Origin: an uncultured Pseudokineococcus sp.
GTDB lineage: Bacteria > Actinomycetota > Actinomycetes > Actinomycetales > Quadrisphaeraceae
Assembly: GCF_947495735.1 (NCBI RefSeq)
Contig: NZ_CANMAA010000004.1
Location: 1-64,000 of the forward strand
Direction of reading: 5' to 3'
Length of the DNA: 64,000 nt
Under the pieces are notes generated by a model, which made no database searches, was not told where the DNA came from, and worked only from the letters and a program-made list of their open reading frames with translations. Shown one piece after another: positions 19,349 to 28,998 of this stretch (its first letter is position 1; every line of letters starts with the position of its first letter). The position numbers were made by a program, and so were the translations under genes.

Positions 19349-20602
19349 ATGTCCAGCCCTCGCGTCCTCGCCATCGTCCTCGCCGGCGGCGAGGGCAAGC
19401 GACTGATGCCCCTGACGGCCGACCGCGCGAAGCCGGCCGTGCCGTTCGGCGGCACCTACCGGCTCATCGACTTCGCCCTGAGCAACGTCGCCAACTCGCG
19501 CTACCTGCAGATGGTCGTGCTCACGCAGTACAAGTCGCACAGCCTCGACAAGCACATCTCCATGACGTGGCGCATGTCGACCATGCTCGGCAACTACGTC
19601 ACGCCGGTGCCGGCGCAGCAGCGCGTCGGCAAGAACTGGTACCTCGGCAGCGCCGACGCCATCTACCAGAGCCTCAACCTCATCGACGACGCCAAGCCCG
19701 ACATCGTGGTCGTCGTCGGCGCCGACCACGTGTACCGCATGGACTTCTCCCAGATGGTCGACGCCCACGTGGCCGCCGGCGCCGGCTGCACCGTCGCGGC
19801 CATCCGCCAGCCCGTCGGGATGGCCGACCAGTTCGGCGTCATCGAGGTGGGCGCGGGCGAGGACCTGGCGACGACGCCGCGGATCACGGCCTTCCGCGAG
19901 AAGCCGAGCGACCCGACGACGATCCCCGGCTCCCCCGGCGAGATCCTCGCCTCGATGGGCAACTACGTCTTCGACACCGACGCCCTCGTCGAGGCGGTCA
20001 CCCGCGACGCCGCGGACGACTCCTCCAAGCACGACATGGGCGGCGACATCGTCCCGGACTTCGTCTCCCGCGGGGGCGCCGCTGTCTACGACTTCCAGCG
20101 CAACGACGTCCCCGGGGCCACCGACCGCGACCGCGGCTACTGGCGCGACGTGGGGACGATCGACTCCTACTACGACGCCCACATGGACCTCACCTCGGCG
20201 CTGCCCGTGTTCAACCTCTACAACGACAGCTGGCCGATCCTGTCCCAGCAGCGGCCGCTGCCGCCGGCGAAGTTCGTCCACGGCTGGCACGGGCGCGCGG
20301 GCACCGCGGTCAACTCGATCGTCGCCCCCGGCGTCGTCGTCTCCGGCGCCACGGTGGAGGGGTCGGTCCTCGCGACCGGCGTCACGGCGCACTCCTGGAG
20401 CTCGGTGACGGACTCGGTGCTGCTCGACGGCGTCCAGGTCGGTCGCCACGCCGCCGTCCGCCGCGCGATCCTCGACAAGAACGTCGTGGTCCCCGAGGGC
20501 GCGCGCATCGGCTTCGACCCGGAGGAGGACCGCGCGCGGGGCTTCGTCGTGACGCCGTCCGGCATCACCGTCGCGGGCAAGAACGCGGTGGTCCAGCCCT
20601 GA
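19349..20602 (+). CDS. glgC: Glucose-1-phosphate adenylyltransferase
   Basis: 417 aa tetrameric enzyme making ADP-glucose from ATP and glucose 1-phosphate, the donor for GlgA across the divergent promoter region. Motifs: [20 protein letters not shown] near residue 11 (nucleotide site), GADHVYRMD near 125 (catalytic Asp), FREKPS, and [15 protein letters not shown] near 262. The C-terminal third is the left-handed beta-helix. Length and order are normal. It is followed with no gap by serB. Confidence 0.97.
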   Translation: MSSPRVLAIVLAGGEGKRLMPLTADRAKPAVPFGGTYRLIDFALSNVANSRYLQMVVLTQYKSHSLDKHISMTWRMSTMLGNYVTPVPAQQRVGKNWYLGSADAIYQSLNLIDDAKPDIVVVVGADHVYRMDFSQMVDAHVAAGAGCTVAAIRQPVGMADQFGVIEVGAGEDLATTPRITAFREKPSDPTTIPGSPGEILASMGNYVFDTDALVEAVTRDAADDSSKHDMGGDIVPDFVSRGGAAVYDFQRNDVPGATDRDRGYWRDVGTIDSYYDAHMDLTSALPVFNLYNDSWPILSQQRPLPPAKFVHGWHGRAGTAVNSIVAPGVVVSGATVEGSVLATGVTAHSWSSVTDSVLLDGVQVGRHAAVRRAILDKNVVVPEGARIGFDPEEDRARGFVVTPSGITVAGKNAVVQP

Positions 20603-21567
20603 GCGCACCCGACGCGGGGCGCGGCGACGCCGCGGCCCCGACGTCGGGGGGCGGCCTCGCGGCGCGGGTCCTCCTGCTCGGCGAGGTGCTGCCCGGCGCC
20701 GCCGACGAGCTCGGGTCCCGCCTGGGGTCGCGGGGTGCGCGGGCCGCCGCGCCGCGGGCGCTCCCCGCGCTGGGGGACCCGCCCGAGCGGGGCGTGGCCG
20801 CCGGCGTCGAGTGGCTCGTCCGCCCTCGCCCCGGGCAGTCGCTCCCCGAGCTCCTCGACGACCTGCGGGCGGTCGTGGCCGGCGCTGCTCCGGGCCCGCG
20901 CGCCGAGGTCGTCGTCACGGACCGCCGGGAGGGCCTGCCCCGCCTGGTCGTCCTGGACGTCGACTCCACCCTCATCACCGGTGAGGTGGTCGAGATGCTC
21001 GCCGCGCGGGCCGGCGTCGAGGAGGAGGTCGCCCGGGTCACCGAGGCCGCCATGCGCGGCGAGGTGGACTTCACCGGGAGCCTGCACCGGCGGGTGGCCC
21101 TGCTGGAGGGGCTGCCCGTGGCGGTCCTCGACGAGGTGCGCGCGGAGGTCGTCCCCTCCCCCGGCGCCGCGGCGATGGCGCGCTCGCTGGCCGACGCCGG
21201 CGTGCCCGTCGGGGTGGTCTCCGGCGGCTTCGCCGAGGTCGTCGAGCCGCTGGCGGCCTCGCTGGGCATCCCCGCCGCCCGGGCGAACCGGCTCGAGGCG
21301 GTCGGGGGGCGGCTGACCGGGCGCGTCCTCGGCGACGTCGTCGACGCGCCCGCCAAGGAGGTCTTCCTCCGCGAGCTGGCCGAGCGGCACGACGTCCCGC
21401 TCGAGGGGACGGTCGCCGTCGGCGACGGGGCCAACGACCTCGCCATGGTCAGGGCCGCCGGGACGGGGGTGGCCTTCTGCGCCAAGCCGGTGCTCGAGGC
21501 CGCCGCCGACGTCGTGCTGCGACGACGCGACCTCACCGCCGTCGCCCACCTCGTCGGGGCCGGCTGA
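20599..21567 (+). CDS. serB: Phosphoserine phosphatase
   Basis: HAD-family enzyme for the last step of serine synthesis. The catalytic domain is complete: [17 protein letters not shown] with the nucleophile and acid Asp pair, [14 protein letters not shown], the K in DAPAKEVFL, and [11 protein letters not shown]. About 110 residues precede it and look like a diverged ACT domain beginning R-V-L-L-L-G-E-V. No ATG, GTG or TTG precedes that strand. The only in-frame candidate is CTG at 20599, overlapping the glgC TGA (CTGA). A GTG at 20686 is the conventional alternative but cuts off the first strand. Confidence 0.85.
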   Translation: MSAPDAGRGDAAAPTSGGGLAARVLLLGEVLPGAADELGSRLGSRGARAAAPRALPALGDPPERGVAAGVEWLVRPRPGQSLPELLDDLRAVVAGAAPGPRAEVVVTDRREGLPRLVVLDVDSTLITGEVVEMLAARAGVEEEVARVTEAAMRGEVDFTGSLHRRVALLEGLPVAVLDEVRAEVVPSPGAAAMARSLADAGVPVGVVSGGFAEVVEPLAASLGIPAARANRLEAVGGRLTGRVLGDVVDAPAKEVFLRELAERHDVPLEGTVAVGDGANDLAMVRAAGTGVAFCAKPVLEAAADVVLRRRDLTAVAHLVGAG

Positions 21568-21643
21568 CGGGCCGTCGGCCGGGCGCCGGCCGTCGGGCCG
21601 CCCCGGCACCCGTGCGGGCGGGGACGGCGCCGCCGCCGGTCGC

Positions 21644-22147
21644 CTACGGCGTGAGGACGTCCGCGAGCTCGGCGGCGGCGGCGGTCAGGTCGTCCCAGGT
21701 CCCGTCGACCTGGAGGACGGCGGCCTCGGCGGTCCCGAGCCCCGCCATGACCCGAGCCCGGCGCCGGGCGGCCTCGTCGTCGCGCGAGGGGCCGGCCAGC
21801 GCGACGGCCAGGCCCGAGGCGCCGGGCTCGTGGCACACGAGCAGAGCCGTCCGCGCCCCCTCCGGCAGCCGCTCGAGGAGCGCGGCGAGGCGCGCCGGGC
21901 TGGCCTCGTAGACGTCGGGCTCGACCTGCAGCGGCCAGGCGTCGTCGGCGACGACGATCTCGGCCGTGCGGCGGGCCCGCGGCGCGTCCGAGCTGACCAC
22001 GACGTCCGGCACCAGCCCGCGCCGGCGCAGGAGGTGCCCGGCCGCGAGCGCCTGCCGCTCACCGGCCTCCGTCAGCGGCCGCGCGTGGTCGGGCCCCGAC
22101 CCGGCCGGGGCGGCAGAGGCGTGGCGCAGGACGACGAGGACGGCCAG
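21644..22147 (-). CDS. SixA-type histidine phosphatase
   Basis: 167 aa, histidine phosphatase superfamily, SixA branch, which acts on phosphohistidine proteins. It begins at once with the catalytic strand LVVLRHASAA (His of the R-H-A/G motif), has SSDAPRARRTAEIV for the second Arg, and LLVCHEPGASGLA for the second His. No ATG, GTG or TTG lies near the proper N-terminus. A GGGGAG ribosome binding site overlapping the end of fabI stands 6 bases before CTG 22147, which would give M-A-V-L-V-V-L-R-H. Translational coupling with fabI is likely. Confidence 0.85.
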   Translation of the reverse strand: MAVLVVLRHASAAPAGSGPDHARPLTEAGERQALAAGHLLRRRGLVPDVVVSSDAPRARRTAEIVVADDAWPLQVEPDVYEASPARLAALLERLPEGARTALLVCHEPGASGLAVALAGPSRDDEAARRRARVMAGLGTAEAAVLQVDGTWDDLTAAAAELADVLTP

Positions 22148-22149
22148 CG

Positions 22150-22911
22150 TCAGCTCCCCATCGCGTGGACGCCGCCGTCGACGTGGACGATCTCGCCGGT
22201 CGTCGCGGGGAACCAGTCCGACATCAGCGCGACGCAGGCGCGGGCGGCCGGCTCGGTGTCCGCGAGGTCCCAGCCGAGCGGTGCCCGCTGCGGCCAGCTG
22301 TTCTCGAAGGCCTCGAAGCCCGGGATCGACTTGGCGGCCATCGTGCGCAGCGGCCCGGCCGAGACCAGGTTGACGCGCGTGCCCTCGGGGCCGAGGTCGC
22401 GCGCCAGGTACCGGGCGACGGACTCGAACGCGGCCTTGGCCACGCCCATCCAGTCGTAGACCGGCCAGGCGAAGCTGGCGTCGAACGTCAGGCCCACGAT
22501 GCTGCCGCGCTCGGCCATGAGCGGCTTGGCGGCGACGGCCAGCGACTTCAGGCTGTACGAGGAGATCTGCAGCGCCGCGGAGACGTCCTCCCAGCTGGCG
22601 TTCATGAAGTCGAAGGCGCCCTGGGGGGCGAAGCCGATCGAGTGCAGCACGCCGTCGATGCCCTCGACGTGCTCGCGGACGCGGTCGGCCAGCGCGTCGA
22701 GGTGCTCCTGGTTCGACACGTCCAGCTCCACGACGGGCGCCGGCTCGGGCAGGCGCCGGGCGATCGCCTGCGTGATCCGCATCTGGCGGCCGAAGGAGGT
22801 CAGCACCACCGTGGCGCCCTCCTGCTGGGCCACCTGGGCCACGCGGAAGGCGATCGAGGCGTCCGTCAGGACCCCCGTGATGAGCAGCCGCTTGCCGTCC
22901 AGGATCCCCAT
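22150..22911 (-). CDS. fabI: Enoyl-[acyl-carrier-protein] reductase (InhA type)
   Basis: 253 aa short-chain dehydrogenase-fold enzyme that reduces the trans-2-enoyl-ACP double bond with NADH in fatty-acid elongation. Features: GKRLLITGVLTDASIAFRVA, the FabI-type cofactor loop; HSIGFAP near residue 92; and catalytic Tyr-x6-Lys in YDWMGVAK near 157-164. The C-terminus is GEIVHVDGGVHAMGS. It lies after fabG, the order of the mabA-inhA pair of mycobacteria. 132 bases with 17-bp repeats separate the two, so it may also have its own promoter. sixA follows without a gap. Confidence 0.97.
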   Translation of the reverse strand: MGILDGKRLLITGVLTDASIAFRVAQVAQQEGATVVLTSFGRQMRITQAIARRLPEPAPVVELDVSNQEHLDALADRVREHVEGIDGVLHSIGFAPQGAFDFMNASWEDVSAALQISSYSLKSLAVAAKPLMAERGSIVGLTFDASFAWPVYDWMGVAKAAFESVARYLARDLGPEGTRVNLVSAGPLRTMAAKSIPGFEAFENSWPQRAPLGWDLADTEPAARACVALMSDWFPATTGEIVHVDGGVHAMGS

Positions 22912-22930
22912 GCGCGTCTCGTCCCTCTCG

Positions 22931-22981
22931 TCGGTGCAGCGTGTGCGTCGGTGCAGCGTGCCTGTCGGTGCTGCGGGTCTG
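22931..22981. repeat. Three imperfect 17-bp direct repeats between fabG and fabI
   Basis: Units beginning TCGGTGCAGCGTG, TCGGTGCAGCGTG and TCGGTGCTGCGGG stand exactly 17 bases apart; a more diverged fourth may follow. They occupy the fabI leader. Confidence 0.8.
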
Positions 22982-23043
22982 TCGAGCTCGGTGCTGGGAC
23001 GGGCGGTGCCCCGGCCCGGCCCGCCGTGCGGGTGGGGCGCGGG

Positions 23044-23901
<858 letters not shown>

Positions 23902-24101
23902 CCGGAGGCGGCGCCGCCGCGCCGCGTCGCGACACGGGGCGGCGGGGCGGGTGCCCGGCGCCGCGTCGCGGCGCCGCCGGCCGTCGGCGGCGACCCCCGG
24001 TCCGGAGGCGGCCCGACCGCTCCTGGGACGTCCGCGCGGACGGGTGGTCGCGGGTCTCGTCCGTCCGCGACCCCGGCACGCAGGGTCGCCAGGGGGCCGC
24101 A

Positions 24102-24114
24102 TACCATAGGTGTC
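24102..24114 (+). promoter_or_regulatory. Leaderless promoter of the DUF3099 gene
   Basis: TACCAT, 7 bases, then GTG at 24115. Confidence 0.55.
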
Positions 24115-24768
24115 GTGGGAAACACCAGCGCCGCAGGCGCTCATCGCACCGCCCCGGGCACGTCCGGGCGCGTCCTGCCCCCCTCGCCCCAGTCCTCCTC
24201 CGGCCGGACCTCCTCCGGCCGGACCCCGTCCGGCCAGCGCGGCCCCTGGCTCCGCCGCGACGACGCGTCGGTCCAGCGCATCACCACCGCCCCGGTCGGC
24301 CAGCGCGTGCACCAGCAGCAGCAGATCGGCCGCTACCTGCTCTCGATGGGCGTCCGCACCGGCTGCTTCGTCCTCGCCGTCCTCGTCGCCGTCTCCGGCG
24401 GCAGCGCCCTCATGTGGCTGACGTGGGTCCTCGTCGGGCTCGCCGTGGTGCTGCCCTACGTGGCCGTCCTGGTGGCCAACGCCGGCCGCGAGACCGTCAA
24501 GCCGACCAGCACCCAGGTGACGGCGCCCCTCCAGCCCGCCCTCACGAGCGCGCCGGCCCGCCCCGCGGAGGAGCCGCTCGTCGGGCACGTCGCGGAGGGG
24601 CCGCGCCCGGGCGAGGGAGCGCAGGACGTCGGGGCGACCTGGTCCGACGCGCCGGGCGGGAGTGACGGCTCCCGCCGCTGGGACACCGAGCGGCTCCGAC
24701 CGCCGGCGCAGGGCAGCCGCACGCCCGGTGGCGCCGGCGCCGCGGACGACCCGCGCCGCGTCGCGTAG
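24115..24768 (+). CDS. DUF3099 family membrane protein
   Basis: 217 aa. The DUF3099 core spans about residues 50-125: a polar QRIT segment, QQQQIGRYLLSMGVRTGCFVL, and two closely spaced transmembrane helices at about 80-98 and 102-122. The N-terminal 48 residues contain repeated S-S-G-R-T units; the C-terminal 90 are polar and disordered. No function is known. It is placed between the fabG-fabI group and SURF1, an order I recall from streptomycetes. Confidence 0.85.
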   Translation: MGNTSAAGAHRTAPGTSGRVLPPSPQSSSGRTSSGRTPSGQRGPWLRRDDASVQRITTAPVGQRVHQQQQIGRYLLSMGVRTGCFVLAVLVAVSGGSALMWLTWVLVGLAVVLPYVAVLVANAGRETVKPTSTQVTAPLQPALTSAPARPAEEPLVGHVAEGPRPGEGAQDVGATWSDAPGGSDGSRRWDTERLRPPAQGSRTPGGAGAADDPRRVA

Positions 24769-25018
24769 GCGTCCCCACCGGTCGGGCGACTTCCTCACCC
24801 GTCGGTGGACCGGAGCTCGTCGGAGGCCTCGCCGTGCGCGCCCGCGTGCCATACTCCTCTCCGGCGCAGCCCGTCCCCCCCGTCGGGCGTGCGCCGAGGG
24901 CGCCGGGCGGCGTCCCCCCCGTCGTCGCCCGGCGCCCGTCTGCGTCTCCGGCCGGTGTGCACCGCGGCCCGTGCGCCCCGGCGACGACGCCGCGCCCGCC
25001 GCGGAGGACACTGGAGCC

Positions 25019-25270
25019 GTGCCCGACCTCCCCCACGAGTCCCCCGAGCCGGTGACCCCCGCTCCGGCGCTCGTCTGCAGCGCCCGCGGCTGCCGCGCCG
25101 CGGCTGCGTGGGGCCTGCGGTGGAACAACCCCTCGCTGCACCAGCCGGAGCGGCGCAAGACGTGGCTGGCCTGCGACGAGCACCGTGAGCGCCTGTCGTC
25201 CCACCTCGCCGTGCGGCGGTTCCTGCGCGAGGTCGTGCCCGTCGACGAGCTCACGAGCGGGCGCGAGTAG
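25019..25270 (+). CDS. Small conserved Cys-containing protein
   Basis: 83 aa. The conserved part runs from about residue 20: C-S-A-R-G-C, a W-G-L-R-W-N-N-P-S-L-H strand, R-R-K-T-W-L-A-C-D-E-H. The two C-x4-C and C-x2-H groups could bind zinc (inference). I recall homologues next to SURF1 in actinomycetes, sometimes carrying an unsupported acetone carboxylase label. GGAG stands 3-6 bases before the GTG. Only 3 bases separate it from the SURF1 gene, so the two are co-transcribed. Confidence 0.75.
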   Translation: MPDLPHESPEPVTPAPALVCSARGCRAAAAWGLRWNNPSLHQPERRKTWLACDEHRERLSSHLAVRRFLREVVPVDELTSGRE

Positions 25271-25273
25271 GCC

Positions 25274-26257
25274 GTGCGCTTCCTCCTCTCGCGGCGGTGG
25301 CTCGCCGGCCTCGCCCTCGCCGTGGCCTTCGCCGTCGTCTGCGTGTCCCTCGGGCTGTGGCAGTGGGACCGCAGGACGGCGCGCCACGAGGCCAACATGA
25401 TCATCACGGCCAACTACGGGCAGCAGCCGGCTCCCCCGGGGCAGCTCCTCCCCTCGCAGGGGGTCGACCTCCCCGCGGGCGACGAGTGGCGCCCCGTGGT
25501 GGCGACCGGGCGCTACCTGGAGGACGGCACCGTCCTGCTGCGCCAGCGGCCGCTCGACGGGACGAACGGGTTCCACGTCCTGGTGCCCCTCCTCCTGGAG
25601 GGGGTGGAGGGCAGCGCGCCCAGGGCCCTGCTCGTCGACCGCGGGTTCCTCCCCTCGGGGGACGAGGCCGGGGCCGTGGACGTCCCGCCGGCGCCCGGGG
25701 GCGAGGTCACCGCGGTCGTGCACCTGCGGCCCGCCGAGGAGGCCTACGGCGAGGCGCCCGAGGGCCAGACCCGCAGCATCGACCCGCAGGGGCTCGCGGC
25801 CCGGGCTCCCACGAGCGCCGCGCTCGCCGGCGCCCAGCTCGTGGACGGCGCCTACGGCGTCCTGGCGCAGGAGCAGCCGACGGCCGGTGCTGCGCCGCAG
25901 CTGCTGCCCGCGCCCCCCGTCGACGAGGGCCCCCACCTGTCCTACGCCTTCCAGTGGTGGGTCTTCGCCGCCGGCGGCTTCGTCGGCTACGGCGTCGTCG
26001 CCCGCCGCCACGCGGCGGACCTGCGCGAGGACGCCGAGGCCGACCGCGACCGAGACGGCGGTCCGCCTCCGGACGACTCCCCGGACCGCGTCCACGACCC
26101 CGTCGCCGGTGCGGCGGAGCGGACCGGTCCCCGGTCGGGGCGGACGCCGACCGGCAGCCGCCGACGGCGCGCGCAGGCGCCCCGGCGACGGCCGACCGCC
26201 GAGGACGAGGAAGACGCGCTCGTCGACGCCGCCGAGCGCACGCGGGGCGGCAGCTAG
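25274..26257 (+). CDS. SURF1 family cytochrome oxidase assembly protein
   Basis: 327 aa membrane protein of the SURF1/Shy1 family, which helps haem a insertion into cytochrome c oxidase. The first helix (about 10-28) ends in the family motif GLWQWDRR. The extracytoplasmic domain follows with GRYLEDGTVLLRQRPLDGTNGFHVLVPL, and the second helix carries LSYAFQWWVFAAGG near residue 222. The last 75 residues are a long, charged, Arg-rich cytoplasmic tail not usual in the family. Functionally linked to ctaA/ctaB at 39-42 kb. A 17-bp repeat array begins at the base after its stop. Confidence 0.9.
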   Translation: MRFLLSRRWLAGLALAVAFAVVCVSLGLWQWDRRTARHEANMIITANYGQQPAPPGQLLPSQGVDLPAGDEWRPVVATGRYLEDGTVLLRQRPLDGTNGFHVLVPLLLEGVEGSAPRALLVDRGFLPSGDEAGAVDVPPAPGGEVTAVVHLRPAEEAYGEAPEGQTRSIDPQGLAARAPTSAALAGAQLVDGAYGVLAQEQPTAGAAPQLLPAPPVDEGPHLSYAFQWWVFAAGGFVGYGVVARRHAADLREDAEADRDRDGGPPPDDSPDRVHDPVAGAAERTGPRSGRTPTGSRRRRAQAPRRRPTAEDEEDALVDAAERTRGGS

Positions 26258-26427
26258 ACCGGTCAGCGGCCGCTACCGGTCAGCGGCCGCTACCGGTCAG
26301 CGGCCCTGACCGGTCAGCGGCCCCGACCGGTCAGCGGCCCCGACCGGTCAGAGGCCCCGACCGGTCAGAGGCCCCGACCGGTCAGCAGCACCGACCGGTC
26401 AGCAGCACCGACCGGTCGGGGCCACCG
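26258..26427. repeat. 17-bp tandem repeat array, ten units
   Basis: Ten head-to-tail 17-bp units starting at 26258, 26275, 26292 and so on to 26411, each beginning ACCGGTC (palindrome ACCGGT). The variable part drifts from CAGCGGCCGCT through CAGCGGCCCCG and CAGAGGCCCCG to CAGCAGCACCG in neighbouring pairs, a pattern of stepwise duplication. It starts directly after the SURF1 stop codon. Confidence 0.97.
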
Positions 26428-26600
26428 AGTGAGGGAGCGACCGCGGCGCACCGCGCGACGTCCGGCCCGGGTCGCCGACCGGGACCGAGGCCGCGGCGCC
26501 CGAGGTGGTGCCCGTCGACCTGGGCGACCGAGCCGCCGTCGTCGTCGACCGCGTCGGCCGGGCTGCCGCGACGCGCGGTGCCGGTGAGGAGTCGCGCGGT
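26428..26600. other. Gene-free stretch after the 17-bp array
   Basis: Together with the array this makes 343 bases between SURF1 and the convergent ABC exporter. Codon-like composition persists on the plus strand but no start, domain or ribosome binding site supports a gene. A gene remnant cannot be excluded. Confidence 0.4.
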
Positions 26601-28559
26601 CTAGCTCGACGCCGGTGCGGGCGCCCGGTCGGCCGGGTCGCCGCCGGGGGCGGGGCGCGCCGCCGCGGGCGGGTCGGCGAGCTGGGTGCGGTGCAGCACG
26701 GCGTAGGGCCCGCCCTGCGCCAGGAGCTCCTCATGGGTGCCGGTCTGGACGACGCGCCCGTCGTCGACCACCGCGATGAGGTCGGCGCTGCGCACCGTGG
26801 ACAGCCGGTGGGCGATCACGATGCTCGTGCGGCCCTCGAGCGCCCGCTCCAGGGCGAGCTGCACCGCGGCCTCCGAGCGCGAGTCCAGGTGGGCGGTCGC
26901 CTCGTCCAGCACGACGACGTCGGGCGCCTTGAGCAGCAGGCGCGCGAGCGCCACGCGCTGCTTCTCCCCGCCGGAGAGCCGGTGGCCGCGGTCGCCGACC
27001 ACGGTGTCGAGGCCCTCGGGGAGGTCGCGGACGACGTCGAGGACCTGGGCGTCCTCCAGCGCGGCGACGAGGTCGGCCTCCGAGGCCTCGGGGCGCGCGT
27101 AGAGGAGGTTCGCGCGGACGGTGTCGTGGAACATGTGGGCGTCCTGCGTCACGACGCCGACGCGGTCGTGCACCGAGGCCAGCCGCGCGTCCCGCAGGTC
27201 GACGCCCCCGATCCGCACGGCGCCCTCGGTCGGGTCGTACAGGCGCGCGACGAGGGCCGTGATGGTGGTCTTGCCGGCGCCGCTGCGCCCGACGAGCGCG
27301 AGCACCTGGCCGGGGGCGACGTGCACGTCGACGCCGGTGAGGGCGGGCTCGGAACCGGTCGCCGAGGTCGGCGAGCTCGCCGGTGACGTGGCGTCGGCCG
27401 TGACGCCCTCGAGGGAGCGCAGGCCGTCGCCCGTCCGCGGGTAGGTGAAGCCCACGCCGTCGAGGTGGACGTCGAGGGGCCCCGCGGGCAGCTCGGCGGC
27501 GTCCGGCGCCTCGACGAGCGGCGAGGGCAGGTCCAGCACCTCGAAGACCCGCTCGAAGCTGACCAGGGCGCTCATGACGTCGACGCGGACGTTCGCGAGG
27601 GAGGTGATCGGCCCGTAGAGGCGCGTCATCAGCGCCGCGAGCGCCACGACCTCGCCCACCTCGAGCTGGCCGCCGATCGCCAGCAGGCCGCCGACGCCGT
27701 AGACGAGGGCTGCCGCCAGCGCGGTCACCGTCGTGAGCGCCGTGAAGAAGACGCGGTTGGACATGGCGATCGAGGTGCCGATGCGCCGCACGCGGTCGGC
27801 GCGCTCGCGGAACTGCGCGTCCTCCTCCTCGGGCCTGCCGAAGAGCGTGACCAGCAGGGCGCCGGAGACGTTGAACCGCTCGGTCATCCGGTTGCCGAGG
27901 TCGGCGTTCAGCTCCATCGACCGGCGCGTGAGCCCGGACAGCCGACGGCCCACGCGGCGCGCGGGGATCCAGAACAGCGGCAGCAGCACCAGGGCGGCCA
28001 GGAGCAGGACCGGTGCCCGGCTGAGGACCACCCCGCCGGCCAGCACGAGCAGGACGACGTTGGACACCACCGACTGCAGCGTCGAGGTGAAGGCCTGCTG
28101 GGCCCCGGCGACGTCGGTGTTGAGCCGCGTCACGAGGGCGCCGGTCTGCGCGCGCGTGAAGAAGGACACCGGCTGGCGCTGGACGTGGGCGAACACCGAC
28201 GTCCGCAGGTCGTAGATCAGCCCCTCCCCGATCCGGGAGGAGTACCAGCGCTGGGCGAGGGTGATGCCGCCCTCCACGAGCGCCAGGACGGCCACCACCC
28301 CCGCGAGGGCCACCACGACGCCGCGGTCCCCCGGCACGACGCCGCGGTCGATGATGGCGCCGAGCAGCAGCGGCGTCGCCACCGCGGCGGCCGAGCTGAG
28401 CACCACGAGCCCGAGGAAGGCGGCCAGCTGCCCGCGGTAGGGGCGCGCGAGGCCCGCGATGCGGCCCCAGGTGGCGCGGTCGACGCCCGTGCGGCGCACC
28501 GACGGGTCGCGCGAGAAGCTCCGCAGGGTCGTCCACGACACCGCCCCGTGCCCGCTCAC
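26601..28559 (-). CDS. ABC exporter, fused permease-ATPase
   Basis: 652 aa half-transporter (six transmembrane helices, about residues 40-335, then an ATPase domain), expected to act as a dimer in export. Walker A GRSGAGKTT, Q-loop TQDAHMF, signature LSGGEKQRVALARLL, Walker B VVVLDEATAHLDS and the H-loop IAHRLST are intact. Between the first ATPase strand (GFTYPRTGDG) and Walker A is an insertion of about 25-30 Ser/Thr/Ala-rich residues, unusual at that site. The C-terminal 30 residues are a disordered tail. Substrate unknown. The GTG start lies 61 bases past the HTH gene stop. Confidence 0.92.
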   Translation of the reverse strand: MSGHGAVSWTTLRSFSRDPSVRRTGVDRATWGRIAGLARPYRGQLAAFLGLVVLSSAAAVATPLLLGAIIDRGVVPGDRGVVVALAGVVAVLALVEGGITLAQRWYSSRIGEGLIYDLRTSVFAHVQRQPVSFFTRAQTGALVTRLNTDVAGAQQAFTSTLQSVVSNVVLLVLAGGVVLSRAPVLLLAALVLLPLFWIPARRVGRRLSGLTRRSMELNADLGNRMTERFNVSGALLVTLFGRPEEEDAQFRERADRVRRIGTSIAMSNRVFFTALTTVTALAAALVYGVGGLLAIGGQLEVGEVVALAALMTRLYGPITSLANVRVDVMSALVSFERVFEVLDLPSPLVEAPDAAELPAGPLDVHLDGVGFTYPRTGDGLRSLEGVTADATSPASSPTSATGSEPALTGVDVHVAPGQVLALVGRSGAGKTTITALVARLYDPTEGAVRIGGVDLRDARLASVHDRVGVVTQDAHMFHDTVRANLLYARPEASEADLVAALEDAQVLDVVRDLPEGLDTVVGDRGHRLSGGEKQRVALARLLLKAPDVVVLDEATAHLDSRSEAAVQLALERALEGRTSIVIAHRLSTVRSADLIAVVDDGRVVQTGTHEELLAQGGPYAVLHRTQLADPPAAARPAPGGDPADRAPAPASS

Positions 28560-28620
28560 CGCCGCCGTCCGAGCGGCTGCGCGCCCCGGAGGGGCAGCCC
28601 GGGGACGCCGCCCAGGGCCG

Positions 28621-28866
28621 TCAGGACGCCGCGCGCCGGCGGGTGCTCCCGCCGCGCCCGCGCAGCGCGGTGCCGCTCTCGGTGAGGAGCCGGTGGACGA
28701 ACCCGTAGGACAGGCCCTCCTCGCCGGCGAGCTGGCGGATGCTGGAGCCCTCGCCGTAGCGGGCCCCCAGCCGCTGCTGGAGCGCGGAGCGCTCCTCGGG
28801 GCTCAGCCGGCGCCGAGCGCCCGTCCCCTGGTCGTGCTCGTGCGACTCGTCCGGCGTGCCTGCCAC
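28621..28866 (-). CDS. Small helix-turn-helix protein (HTH_58-like)
   Basis: 81 aa. Residues about 20-72 form a helix-turn-helix domain: LSPEERSALQQRLGARYGEG, then S-I-R-Q-L-A-G-E-E-G-L-S-Y-G-F-V-H-R-L-L as recognition helices, ending G-T-A-L-R-G-R-G-G-S-T. I recall this as a conserved actinobacterial family of unknown target. An excellent ribosome binding site AGGAGG stands about 6 bases before the GTG. It lies between the ABC-F gene and the ABC exporter, all on the minus strand. Confidence 0.85.
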   Translation of the reverse strand: MAGTPDESHEHDQGTGARRRLSPEERSALQQRLGARYGEGSSIRQLAGEEGLSYGFVHRLLTESGTALRGRGGSTRRRAAS

Positions 28867-28998
28867 GACCGACCTCCTCGGGCTCCTCGTCCCGGACGAC
28901 CCCGACGGCCGTCCTCGCCCGAGCGATCATGACCCGCGACCGGGTCGGCGGCCAGCCGACGGCGTCCGGCACGAGCTGCCCCGCGTCACCGCCGTCCC

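Noticed and set aside
26258-26427. CRISPR array
   Set aside because: Units are 17 bp head to tail with no unique spacers, and no cas genes are near. It is a simple tandem repeat.
26498-26600. Remnant of a coding gene between the 17-bp array and the ABC exporter
   Set aside because: Third-position GC bias continues on the plus strand, but there is no start codon with a ribosome binding site, no recognised motif and no frame-consistent length.
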